From Prochilodus magdalenae (Eukaryota; Chordata; Actinopteri; Characiformes; Prochilodontidae), in assembly GCA_024036415.1 (NCBI GenBank), contig JAMWET010003618.1:682001-746000 (forward strand): 64,000 nt of DNA. The letters are read 5' to 3'. This document shows positions 46,106-56,700 of this stretch, one piece after another. Numbering within the stretch: the first letter of the stretch is position 1; each line of letters begins with the position of its first letter. The notes under the pieces were generated by a model. The model was not told where the DNA came from, ran no database searches, and worked only from the letters and a program-made list of their open reading frames with translations. The translations under genes and the position numbers were made by a program.

Positions 46106-46218
46106 TCAGAAGACCACAACCTTAGTCTTCCTGGGTGGCACATGCTTTACAGAAACATGAACGTCCTCCTGATCAGCGCTTATCTTGTTGGACAGGCGGC
46201 TAAGCGTGATGGAATTTG
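46106..46218 (-). CDS. zcchc9: zcchc9 last coding exon
   Basis: 113 nt from acceptor TTCTGCAG to TGA at 46108-46106. It encodes NSITLSRLSNKISADQEDVH and a PPRKTKVVVF end, aligned with the human ERMVTVGRWAKGMSADYEEI tail. A minus-strand AATAAA lies at 45916-45911, about 190 bp past the stop. Confidence 0.88.
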
Positions 46219-49019
46219 CTGCAGAAGAAAGTGAAAATTTGAAATGCATCATTCCATAATTTATAGACTACAGACAGAAAAATCATGCTTAACCCATTAT
46301 CACTAGAGACACTCTGGCGAAAATAGAAAAATGTAACAGTGTCTACGTTGCAGAAACAGAAAATATGTTCTGAGAAACTTCTTCATTACAGTACTTTGTT
46401 AAGTTCTAGCCAAATACTAGTGCTTTCCAATTTTTTGTGCGTACAAAGATTGAAAGTTTAATTTTATATGCATCACTGGAGGGGGCCTTGCTTTTTTTCT
46501 TTCCCCCCCAAAGCTGGATAAACACTTTCTTTTCTAGTTTAAAAAATGCAGAACACAGTCACACAGAGTGCGCTACCAAGAGGAATGCACACTACATACA
46601 TAACATATCAACAAATACTACAACAAATATTGTCATGGAATATGAAATATCAGTCAAAAAAGACCCCCTAAACAAATATAAACATTAACACTGAATATTG
46701 AAAAACAAAATTTAAGAGGTTTCAAGAATTTGCAGGAACCCTGGCCCAACCTCGTCCTTAGAAACCACTAGCCTGCATGCTGTAGTATTTTCTAGGTCTG
46801 CCCTCTAGAAGTCGACAAGTCGAATTGTAAACAGACTAAAGCTTAAAAAAAAAAAATGCACAAGAACTTTAAGAAAGACATTTTAATAATTATTAAAAGG
46901 GGAATAATAAATATATATTCAAGTTCTAGCTGGGCTATGACGCATGCTTGCTAAAATATTAAATTCACGCTGACGGTTCACCTCTGAAGGATGCTAAAGC
47001 TGTGAAGCTGAGAAACAAGGGTGGACCGATGTCTCAGAAAAAGTCTGGAGGAGCTTTAGAAAATAATCCAAACAACTTAAACCTTATTCTGCTCTTCATT
47101 TAGTTAGACATTGAACACTGCTTCAAACGAGTGAGTTGACTTTCGTTTTAGACATGATGGCTGTTTGCAGTGAAGGAAAAACGGACCGAAGATGTTTGTA
47201 TTATTATAATTTCATTATTTTAGAACCTAAATTACAGATGTTTTGATTTATTCATCCACAGCCAAGATTATTTTTATTTAAAGATAAGTACATTCACTTA
47301 ATACGCCTGCCGATAAACGAGAAATGGTTTCAGCGCGGGTAATATAATAATTAAACTGTTTCAGGTTTACCATTCTTCTTTTCATCAAAAAATTATTTAA
47401 ATATTGACTCATTTTGGTTTTATTTAGCAGTTCATTATTTATGAGAGATGAAAGACAAAAGGGTCATCCTACTGAAGAAGCTGTTAAAAGTGAAATTAAA
47501 CAGACAGGCTATAAGCGCTAATGTTTAGCATGAATATGTGCTTGCTGATCTGAAACGTATGAAAATTGATTTACTAGATAATTTACATGGAGAAAAAACA
47601 TGAACAAAGCATTGAATCGTCGGCCAGGATGGGCGAATCCGATTCGATGGACAAAATTCTGAGTGGGGTACAGCCCTAGTATTTTCCTTCCTGACGAATG
47701 TATTTGCACATACTCTTTGATGCATGAATGCCTACTTAAAAGACTCGTTAAAATATATTACCTGAGGTCTGGTGCTCTGGGCAGTCCTTCTGGAAATGTT
47801 CCACTGAACCACATACACGACAGCAGCCACCTGAACCAACAAACAGCACACACATCAAAGAAAATATACCTTGACCTTAATGTTAATTAGTATCTGCATA
47901 CAAACATGCAAAAATAGGATATATACTGGTTTCAATACAAAGTTTTTATACAATTAAGATTTATATAATAACTTCATATAATCAAGGTTTTTATTTTTTT
48001 AACAGCAAGTAGTTTTTAAATGGTGGCAGTTGTCTAAGAACACACCTGCAGCATACAGGCCTTTTGGGTTATCCCGGCAGGATCTGGAAAGGTGACCAGT
48101 CTGGCCACAAATGAAACATTTGGCATAGGGATAATCGCCTACAAAAAATTGACAGGAATATCAGGATTCACATGGCATGGTATTGCACTGGCTAGGAATT
48201 TCATAAATAATGTTAACAAAGGAGCTACATATGTAATTTAATACCCTCCTAATATTAGAGCATCACTGTCTATTATGTATTAATCTGTCCCCAGCTCCAG
48301 CACATCATCTTAGTTAATTCTAGTTTTTAGTGTTTTGTTTTTTGCCCTTGATGACATCCTTACCCAAAGCAGGGTCCACTTTAGCTCGACACCTTTGGAT
48401 CTCATGCTCTGTAGACCCACAACGATAGCAGATTCCTCTGCCCATCTCTTCGTCATTATCAGCCTCTGGGCAGTCAGCCAGTCCATGGCCAGGCTTTCTA
48501 CAGTTAAAGCACACCTAAATATATTGAAGACGATAAAAGAATTCATATGAAGCCGGCATATTAACCTCTCACAAAATGTGACCCCCCGCACAATCACCAT
48601 CAGTATTTAAAGCTACATACCATGTTATTCTTTTTAGTGTTCTGTCTCTTTATCCTCCGGGCTTCTGTTCTTTTGTCTTTTCCTATTGCTGTGGCTACGT
48701 CGTCAAAATTCAGCTCCTCAGAGGCTCCATTTTGTGGTCCTAAATCTAGTGGCTGCCCTGTCTTCTTCAAATACTCCATGAATCCATTCACATCAAGTTC
48801 TCTTTTTTTGTTAGGTTTCTTTTTAAAAGGGCCTGGCAGAGCTTGCCGTGTACTACATGATGCACCATCCCTGACACGTGGACCTGAAGACCTGCCTTTT
48901 CTGGATCTTGTCTCAGTTTCAGCATTCCCTTCAGCTTTACCTGTCTTTAGCTGGCTCCAGGGTGTAGCTTCCGCTGCTTTGTGTTTATGAACATTGTTGG
49001 CTCTGGCCCACCGTGTCAT
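46106..49019 (-). CDS. zcchc9: zcchc9, zinc-knuckle nucleolar RNA-binding protein
   Basis: ZCCHC9 is a nucleolar or nuclear protein with CCHC zinc knuckles that bind single-stranded RNA or DNA. Coding exons: 49019-48621, 48514-48364, 48138-48046, 47830-47762 and 46218-46106; 825 nt, 274 aa plus stop (human 271). It starts MTRWAR like human, then a basic, Ser/Lys-rich stretch and DVNGFMEYLKK. Four knuckles follow: CFNCRKPGHGLADC, CYRCGSTEHEIQRC, CFICGQTGHLSRSC and CRVCGSVEHFQKDC, all C-X2-C-X4-H-X4-C. The short tail ends KTKVVVF. All phases fit. An intact Tc1-like transposon sits in its 5' UTR intron in the same orientation. Confidence 0.96.
46219..47761. other. zcchc9 last intron
   Basis: 1.5 kb; AT-rich, no element recognised. 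Confidence 0.55.
47762..47830 (-). CDS. zcchc9: zcchc9 exon with fourth zinc knuckle
   Basis: 69 nt between acceptor TTCAG and donor CAG|GTAATA. It encodes CRVCGSVEHFQKDC. Confidence 0.94.
48046..48138 (-). CDS. zcchc9: zcchc9 exon with third zinc knuckle
   Basis: 93 nt between acceptor TTTTGTAG and donor CAG|GTGTGT. It encodes CFICGQTGHLSRSC and DNPKGLYA. Confidence 0.95.
48364..48514 (-). CDS. zcchc9: zcchc9 exon with first and second zinc knuckles
   Basis: 151 nt between acceptor ATATTTAG and donor G|GTAAGG. It encodes CFNCRKPGHGLADC and CYRCGSTEHEIQRC, ending AKVDPAL as in human. Confidence 0.96.
48621..49019 (-). CDS. zcchc9: zcchc9 first coding exon
   Basis: 133 codons, starting at ATG 49019-49017; the exon begins at 49026 after acceptor TTATTCAG. 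It encodes the MTRWAR start, a basic linker and the conserved DVNGFMEYLKK and KRQNTKKNNM segments. Confidence 0.95.
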
Positions 49020-49059
49020 TATGTCACTGAATAAGAAAAAAAAATGTTAATTTCTTATA

Positions 49060-50612
49060 CAGTCATGGCCAAAAGTTTTGAGAATGACACAAATATTATA
49101 TTTTCACATGATCTGCTGCCCTCTGGTTTTTATGTGTGTTTGTCAGATGTTTTTATCACATAGACATAAATTGCTATTATGAGTAACAAAATTGACAGTT
49201 AGAATGAGTTAATGCAAGCAAGTCAATATTTGCAGTGTTGACCCTTCTTCTTCAGGACCTCTGCAATTCTCCCTGGCATGCTCTCAATCAACTTCTGGAC
49301 CAAATCCTGACTGATAGCAGTCCATTCTTGCACAATCAATGCTTGCATTTTGTCAGAATTTGTAGGTTTTTGTTTGTCCACCCGTCTCTTCATGATTGAC
49401 CACAAGTTCTCAATGGGATTATGATCTGGGGAGTTTCCAGGCCATGGACCCAAAATCTCTATGTTTTGTTCCCTGAGCCATTTAGTTATCACCTTTGCTT
49501 TATGGCAAGGTGCTCCATCATGCTGGAAAAGGCATTGTTGATCACCAAACTGCTCTTGGACGGTTGGGAGAAGTTGCTCTCGGAGGACATTCTGGTACCA
49601 TTCTTTATTCATGGCTGTGTTTTTAGGCAAGACTGTGAGAGAGCCGATTCCCTTGGCTGAGAAGCAACCCCACACATGAATGGTTTCAGGATGCTTTACA
49701 GTTGGCATGAGACAAGACTGGTGGTAGCGCTCACCTCGTCTTCTCCGAACAAGCTGTTTTCCAGATGTCCCAAACAATCGGAAAGGGGATTCATCAGAGA
49801 AAATGACTTTACCCCAGTCCTCAGCAGTCCACTCCCTGAACCTTTTGCAGAATATCAGTCTGTCCCTGATGTTTTTTCTGGAGAGAAGTGGCTTCTTTGC
49901 TGCCCTCCTTGAGACCAGGTCTTGCTCCAAGAGTCTCCGCCTCACAGTGCGTGCAGATGCACTCACACCTGCCTGCTGCCATTCCTGAGCAAGCTCTGCA
50001 CTACTGGTAGCCCGATCCCGCAGCTGAAACACTTTTAAGAGATGGTCCTGGCGCTTGCTGGTCTTTCTTGGGCACCCTGGAGCCTTTTTGGCAACAATGG
50101 AACCTCTCTCCTTGAAGTTCTTGATGATGCGATAGATTGTTGACTGAGGTGCAATCTTTCTAGCTGCGATACTCTTCCCTGTTAGGCCATTTTTGTGCAG
50201 TGCAATGATGACTGCACGTGTTTCTTTAGAGATAACCATGGTTAACAGAAGAGAAACAATGATGCCAAGCACCAGCCTCCTTTTAAAGTGTCCAGTGGTG
50301 TCATTCTTACTTAATCATGACAGATTGATCTCCAGCCCTGTCCTCATCAACACCCACACCTGTGTTAATGGAGCAATAACTGAAACGATGTTAGCTGGTC
50401 CTTTTAAGGCAGGGCTGCAATGAAGTTGAAATGTGTTTTGGGGGATAAAGTTCATTTCCTAGGCAAATATTGACTTTGCAATTAATTGCTGTTAAGCTGA
50501 TCACTCTTTATAACATTCTGGAGTATATGCAAATTGCCAATATAAAAACTGAAGCAGTAGACTTTGTAAAAATTTATATTTGTATCATTCTCAAAACTTT
50601 TGGCCATGACTG
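49060..50612 (-). mobile_element. Tc1-like transposon, full length, TA-flanked, intact transposase
   Basis: Inverted ends CAGTCATGGCCAAAAGTTTT at both sides (about 38 bp of matching terminus), each flanked by TA, the Tc1/mariner target. Length 1553 bp. It holds one uninterrupted transposase frame on the minus strand. It is inserted in the zcchc9 5' UTR intron in the gene's orientation. Confidence 0.93.
49223..50239 (-). CDS. Tc1-like transposase, uninterrupted, 338 aa
   Basis: Cut-and-paste transposase. The frame is open from 50272, but the ATG at 50239 (MVISKETRAVIIALHKNGLT) is the usual Tc1 start. N-terminal paired-like helix-turn-helix DNA-binding region (about residues 1-110), including GKSIAARKIAPQSTIYRIIK. 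Catalytic residues by motif: Asp149 in FSDES, Asp241 in FQHDGAP, Glu277 in NPIENLW. 35 residues lie between Asp241 and Glu277 instead of the 34 usual in Tc1, owing to one extra residue in LGPWPG. The C-terminus ends QHCKY. The absence of stops or frameshifts suggests recent insertion; activity is not shown. Confidence 0.92.
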   Translation of the reverse strand: MVISKETRAVIIALHKNGLTGKSIAARKIAPQSTIYRIIKNFKERGSIVAKKAPGCPRKTSKRQDHLLKVFQLRDRATSSAELAQEWQQAGVSASARTVRRRLLEQDLVSRRAAKKPLLSRKNIRDRLIFCKRFREWTAEDWGKVIFSDESPFRLFGTSGKQLVRRRRGERYHQSCLMPTVKHPETIHVWGCFSAKGIGSLTVLPKNTAMNKEWYQNVLREQLLPTVQEQFGDQQCLFQHDGAPCHKAKVITKWLREQNIEILGPWPGNSPDHNPIENLWSIMKRRVDKQKPTNSDKMQALIVQEWTAISQDLVQKLIESMPGRIAEVLKKKGQHCKY

Positions 50613-50806
50613 TATATAACAGCAAATTCTGTTCATGACAAGTATGCAAAGTTTTCATGTCATTGAGAATGAGTTAAGAGGTCAAAAACCAAAATGAGGA
50701 GAGGCTGCTGGACAGAACACCTAATAACTGATCCTTACTGGAGGCTAATAGAGTTGTGTGGTAGTATTTACAATGTAAATACTCTTAGTTGCTGCAATAT
50801 TATTAC

Positions 50807-50838
<32 letters not shown>

Positions 50839-51956
50839 TACACAATATGTAGTTTTTATACTATAATCTAAAGCAGTGTCACATAATTATCACCTCAACT
50901 ACATTAAGTTCTAGTCATAATTGAAAACACTCTCATTAACATATAACTAATTAGGTTGTGAAATAAAGAGAGACAAGCCGTGTGTGTGGAACTGGAGTAG
51001 CAGTATGTATTATCAATGGCATGTGCCTTGAACATAAATTATCCTACTACATAGGTGGCAAATGATGCATCCCTTGGAGTACAGTGAGAACATTTTTCCT
51101 AAAATGACCTTTATGGTGTGAACAGAAACTAACACAGCTTGGAACCTGGAGAACATTAATAAGACTCGATCCAGAAACCCTGAAACCTCTTTTTTCTAAT
51201 TTTGTGGAACCATCTTTTCTACTGTGCAAATACTGGGAGATGTGGCCAGAAATCTACCACAGTGGCTTCCATGCAAGAATCAAAAGTGTATGCAACCCGG
51301 GACATAATACACAGATTTTAAGCAATGCCAGCGCTCACACACCCAGAGAGAGAGAGTTTATATATTCTCTGCATGCTTTAGGGCTAAAAGATGATCGGTA
51401 GCCATAGCAAAAGTTATTGGACACACAGTTAAGTCCATAGAAAACTTACATCTTTCTGTAATAGATTTCTTAGAAACCTTCTAAGATCAGCCCTGGATGT
51501 TCAGACCATTCCCACCACAGTTTTTTTTTTCTTTGTTTTTTGAGTCCTAGCCAAAGATAAAAGAAGTTTACCAAACTCTCTCATTCCCTGGCCCTCCAAC
51601 AACAGACTTGCTGCTGTTTACCTGGAAACTGACTTTCTTAATAGGTGCAGCTCTTTTATATCAGAACCTCTGCACCGAGAATCTTGGTGAATATGGTTGT
51701 TCTGAAAAAAGTCACGCCTTACGACAATCACTAAACAAACCATAACAAACCACCTGACAGGAACACAAGCCAACATCTATAGCTAAATAACCTTTAGAAC
51801 GAACTTCTGGTAATAGATAAATGTAGCCAGTAGCTAATTAGCTAACACAAAACATTAAGTTATAAAGATAATCCGCCAGATATTGCTAACCCTAAGGTAA
51901 GGAGCTAATGGAAACTCGAATTATATGGGGAAAAAATAGAAGAAAACAGGTCTTAC
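50613..51956. other. zcchc9 5' intron, upstream part
   Basis: Holds the AAT microsatellite and otherwise nothing clear. Confidence 0.5.
50808..50838. repeat. AAT microsatellite
   Basis: (AAT)n of about ten units in the zcchc9 5' intron. Confidence 0.9.
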
Positions 51957-52030
51957 CACAAGAAATGTTTTCGTTGCACTTGATAAGTTCACGTGTTTTT
52001 CTGTTAGCTGTGTGAAGATAACACGAGCGA
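51957..52030 (-). other. zcchc9: Probable non-coding exon 1 of zcchc9
   Basis: The minus-strand donor TGTG|GTAAGA lies at 51957/51956, upstream of the acceptor at 49027. No better donor is seen between. The 5' limit is not visible. The intron would be about 2.9 kb and contain the 49060-50612 transposon. Confidence 0.5.
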
Positions 52031-52282
52031 GCTTAGTAGGAAAACCGTAACCGTAACTATGCTTTTCAAAATAAAAGCCTTGTGCGCTTAGTTAATATTT
52101 ATGAAAATGAATAGCATATAATAGCATATAATATTCCAATATATTCTGAAAACACTTTGTTTTATTTTAAATCAAACAGGAATTAATGTGACGTACGTAG
52201 GATTCAGTTATACTGTGGGTGTAAAATGTATTTTGGCCTATTAAACAATTATTTTATTTGCCTGCAGCCTAAACAACACATT

Positions 52283-52469
52283 GTGTCAACACAAACCCAT
52301 AGTCAATGGAATCATCAGACTTTCCTCTGTCAGAAAACATTGCATCTGGTACCAAACAAGCATCTCTGCTTATGTAGGAGTCACTCATACTATAAAATAC
52401 CAAATTCTAAATTTTTTGACAGAGGAGGATCTGATGATTCCATTTGACTATGGGTTTATGGCTTGACAC
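52283..52469. repeat. Inverted repeat, about 47-55 bp arms
   Basis: Left arm 52283-52337 (AAACCCATAGTCAATGGAAT core) and right arm 52412-52469 (ATTCCATTTGACTATGGGTT core) are near-perfect reverse complements around a loop of about 75 bp. Part of a larger foldback cluster. Confidence 0.75.
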
Positions 52470-52948
52470 CATGTATAGTTTGGGCATCAGACAATTAAAA
52501 CTATGTGCATGTTTTTTAAAGATTAATGCAGTACTAATAATTCATTAATTAAATACTATATTTTAAGCATGTCCCTCCCACAGTATGAGTGACTTCTAAA
52601 TGTGTGGTGGTGACTGGATTAAGAAAAATAAACATATATTTGTAGTTGCTATACAATAATTACAGTTTATGTTGACACCATTTTCAAAATTTTTTTAAAT
52701 ATTAATGCTATGGGCCATCAGACATGTCCCGCCCACAGTATGAGGGACTCCTACATGTGCAGTGACACTTGTTTGATACCAAACTTAATGTTTTCAATTA
52801 AAACTATGTGCGTGCTTTTTTAAGATTAATGCAGTCTTAATAATTTATTAATTAAATACTTTATTTTAAGCATGTCCTGCACACAGTATGACTGACTCCT
52901 AAATGTGCAGCAGTGTTCTGACTGAATTAAGAAAAATAAACATAAATA
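52323..52948. repeat. Foldback and direct-repeat cluster
   Basis: 52327-52400 is an inverted copy of about 52735-52795 (GTAGGAGTC-CTCATACT, TGGTA-CAAACAAG). Direct repeats of about 150 bp lie at 52493-52638 and 52795-52948 (AACTATGTGCRTG, AAGCATGTCC, CAGTATGA-TGACT). No ORF. Confidence 0.65.
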
Positions 52949-53261
52949 CTTTTTTGTATAAGAACAACATCAACGCTGTATACAATTATTACAGCTAGCA
53001 ATGAAACTTATTACATCAAATTCCTTAAACGAGGAAATTGTGTCATGTCTGCTCTTTTCGCAACAAAAAAAAAACTATTTTTAAATCACTCATAAATACT
53101 ACAACCGTGTTATATTCACTAAATATTTCACCAAAGATGTCACTTTAAATGTGCGTTGGTCATTCAGAACGCTGTAACAATATATAATCGTGTTTGAAAG
53201 TTTTAAACGATTCATTACTGTATTTTGAAATGGAACCATGGGGGAAATATAAAAAAATAAT

Positions 53262-53708
53262 ACTTCCGGGTAAAAGTCTTTGCTTGTTGTTGCTGATCGA
53301 ACGGAGCGTTTTTTGTTGTATGTGGTCCGATGTGTTAAAGCGTCCGCCGTGTTTCCTCATCCACTTTTCGTTCCACGTTTAATTTGGCATCAACGTGAGG
53401 GAAGGTGGAGATAAGGCAGGTTCAGAGTTCATAACAGCAACAAAATCCAAATGTGCAGAGTAACACAGTATCTACACCTTAACATGCACAATATTAACAG
53501 GTTAACAGGAGTTTATGATAAGGGTTAAGGGATTCTTATGTGGTTTGATCCCAAAATCCTGCGTTATTAGCTTGTAGTTGAAGTAAACGGTTTACAGCGG
53601 TAGACCACGCCCACCCCTCTGACTTCACAGCTGGACTGCTCTCCACAGTCAGTCCGCTAAGACTGCAGGAGCTCGGAAGTTCTTTAAGTGTTGTCTGCTG
53701 AAGTGAAC
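53262..53708 (+). promoter_or_regulatory. Probable promoter and 5' UTR of the SAM synthetase gene
   Basis: No ORF of note. An ETS-type box (ACTTCCGG, 53262-53269) and a GC-rich KLF/SP-like stretch (CCACGCCCACCCC, about 53605-53617) lie upstream of the ATG at 53709. The start site is not determinable. Confidence 0.4.
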
Positions 53709-53784
53709 ATGAACAACATCGGCCACGGCAAATCAGGAAAAACGTTCCTGTTTACCTCGGAGTCTGTGGGTGAAGGACACTCTG
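53709..53784 (+). CDS. mat2al: SAM synthetase exon 1
   Basis: ATG in context GAACATGAAC; encodes [13 protein letters not shown], including the catalytic His24 by alignment. Donor G|GTGAGA. Confidence 0.93.
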
Positions 53785-56700
53785 GTGAGACTTTATTCGC
53801 AGTATGAACTGGTATAAGAGAGAGAAAGAGATGATAGGTAGGTAGGTAGATAGATAGTTTATTGTTTAAGTTTAGCAGAGAAATACACAATACAGCACAG
53901 TAAAGCAAAACAAAGAGGGTTGTAGAGAATAAACCTAAATAGGTAGGTACCACCTCAGCAAAAGATTAAACTAGAAATAGTCCAGTATACTTTAGATAAA
54001 TATATCTCATTTATTACAATAATACAAGAAAGTCTATCTACAAAAGTACAAATAGAACTGTAGAAAAAACTTTGCTGATCAGTTTTTTAGACAGCAGAAG
54101 AGAGACCACTGTCAAGTCCAGACATGTTCCCCAGATTAACCTGACCTGCTGTCATTGTGTAACCGTGTTTGCTGATAACGTTGCTGGTTAATTATCAGTT
54201 GTAAAGCTGTTATTTGTTGCAGTGTGTATTTATTGAATCTTAAACTGACACAGTTCTGTTCTCTATCTGACCCACAGATAAAATGTGTGATCAAATAAGT
54301 GATGCTGTTCTGGATGCATATCTCTCTCAGGACCCTGAATCCAGAGTGGCCTGTGGTGGGTCTGTAATGATGATGTGCTGTTTTAGGATGTCTAATTGTT
54401 TTTCTTCTATAGTTTAGTCATTTGGTGTCAATTCACTGTTGTGAACTCTTAGGCCTAAAATGTACATAAAATGCTTATGGGGCTACATAAACGTTGCCTT
54501 TGTGGTCAGGACAATAATGTTTTGAAAAGTTCTCTATTTTCCTCAACATCTCACATACTTTCAGTGCTGGGAAGATTTCAGGTAGAATCTAGAACCATGC
54601 TCCAGAAGTTTATAGAACTGTCTGGAATTTTGAGAATCTTCGAAAATCTTAGAATTTTCTAGAATTGTCTGGAACTTTCCAGTAGTACATACATAGCAGT
54701 ATAAATACATGTGCAATTAAACAACCACTTCAGGTTATTTTCCAGCTGAGTAAGTGGATAGTGGACACACAGCAACATTCGATTTAGATGGCATCAAGAG
54801 GTCGCTGCATCTGTCAGATGCATTTTTCTACGTTTGTGGCCATACAAGGGTGAAACAGTACACGGTTAAAGCATCTGTTGTGTTGTGTGAGGCATGCAAA
54901 GCATACTTCAGGATCCCTGTTGGGTACCTAGATAAAACACAGGCACCTCATATTATGTGCAAGCACTGCAAGAAAACTTTTAAAGGTAAGGTGGAAGATT
55001 GCTGCTCATTTAGATGACAGAATTTTATTCTGTAAAGTTTGAAAGTTGAAATTTAAAGAGATTTGCTGCAATATATGTTTTTTTCACTGTGTTAATATAA
55101 AAAAAACATAACTTTCATTGTCCTGGTCACAGAAACAAAGTTTGTGATGAATATGTTAGAATAGAATATATAGGATATATATAGGTTTTGCACATAAGAA
55201 ATTGGAATATACAACATAGAAGGCAAGAACAAAAATCTGATTATGTAGTGTAATTAAATGGTTAAGATGTAAACAGAGTCATTCAGGGAACTATAGAATT
55301 CTATGCAAAGAATTAAAAAAATCTCTAGCAACAGTGAAATTACCCTGTAAGTACCGTTTTATGTACTTCTTACATCTCTGCATGTTTTTCATAACAGAGT
55401 GTGTGGCTAAGACAGGCATGATCCTGCTTTGTGGAGAAGTGACATCAAAGGCAGTGGTTGATCTTCAAAAAGTGGTTAGAGACACTGTGAAGAGTATCGG
55501 ATATGATAGCTCATCCAAGGGTAAGATACCGTATTTATACAAAAAAATGACTGAAATGAGGTTAATAAGTTATCCTGCTGGGTTTATAGATTTGAGGAGA
55601 AACAATTTATGAAAATATACAATTGTTATACAGAATATATGGAATGTTCTGGTTCAATTTGTCTAATTAGTGAAACGGAGCAACATTATGTAAAGGAATG
55701 AGCACATTGGAGCCAAATGTAAATATTTTGTTGCTGCTTTCCTCTTTAGGTTTTGACTACAAGACGTGCAACGTGCTCGTGGCCTTGCAGCCGCAGTGTG
55801 ATGAGATTAGTGACTGTGTTTTTGAAGGGAGGGACGAGGAAGACATTGGTGCTGGTGACCAGGTTAGATACTGACTTTTCAAACATGGATAGTCTATTAT
55901 CACGTGGTACCTGTGTTGCTCATGCATGACATGATGTGAGACAGCATTACTATGAACAGTCAGTGTCAGTGGAACATCTGTCCAAAAATGTCTCCGATAT
56001 AAAGCATCTCCATGTTCTAATTAGAGGAAACATCTCTACAGGGTTTAATGTTTGGCTACGCAACCGATGAGACAGAGGAGTGCATGCCACTGACTATCCT
56101 CCTGGCCCATAAGCTCAATTACAGGATGAAAGAGCTATCAAGGAATGGAGAGTGTCCATGGATACTGCCTGACTGTAAATCCCAGGTAAAATGTAAAAAG
56201 GTGTCTGCTCACATGACAGTCTCCCTGAAAGCAGTTCAGTTAAAAATGTTTCTTCTTGACAGGTTACGGTGGAATATCTTAATAACATGGGAGCTACAGA
56301 GCCGCTCCGTGTCCACACCGTAGTCATCTCAGTTCAGCATAAACCTGACATCACACTGTCAGAAATCCGACAGGCTCTGATGGAAAAAGTGGTCAAAGCA
56401 GTAATTCCAGCTAAGTACCTGGATGACAGGACAATCTATCACCTGCTGCCTAGTGGGAAGTTCCTTATGGGTGGTCCACAGGTAAATACATTACCTGTGT
56501 TTGTTGCTGTAACATCAGAATCAGATCATTTGCACTGTGTCAGTCATTTGGCATTTTTGTGGATGTCATTATTCATGTTTCTACCCCTGAAAACCAATCA
56601 CGAGTAATATATATTGTTTATTAATAGGGGGACGCAGGACTTACAGGCAGAAAGATCATTGTTGACACGTATGGTGGCTGGGGAGGTCACGGAGGTGGAG

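Larger units (their letters stand above)
54498..55140 (+). mobile_element. TIR element with heat-shock-like promoter and Cys-rich exon, copy A
   Basis: The ends are imperfect inverted copies: CTTTGTGGTCAGGACAAT at 54498 and ATTGTCCTGGTCACAGAAAC near 55117-55136. A second copy (32995-33724, opposite strand) shares the ends, a motif array, a TATA box and the exon, which defines this as a dispersed element rather than unique intron. Inside, in order: GAA/TTC array (54605-54679), TATAAATA (54700-54707), an open frame (54754-55017) with a splice donor at 54985/54986. No transposase is visible, so this copy is probably non-autonomous. I could not fix a target-site duplication. It lies in sense in intron 2 of the SAM synthetase gene. 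Confidence 0.7.

Noticed and set aside
48622..48990. Plus-strand 122-codon frame
   Set aside because: Antisense shadow of zcchc9 first coding exon.
49421..49988. Plus-strand open frames opposite the Tc1-like transposase
   Set aside because: They are antisense shadows of the intact transposase on the minus strand.
53160..53382. Short open frames on both strands before the SAM synthetase gene, considered as an extra small gene
   Set aside because: The region has promoter-like features (ETS box) and the frames show no recognisable protein.
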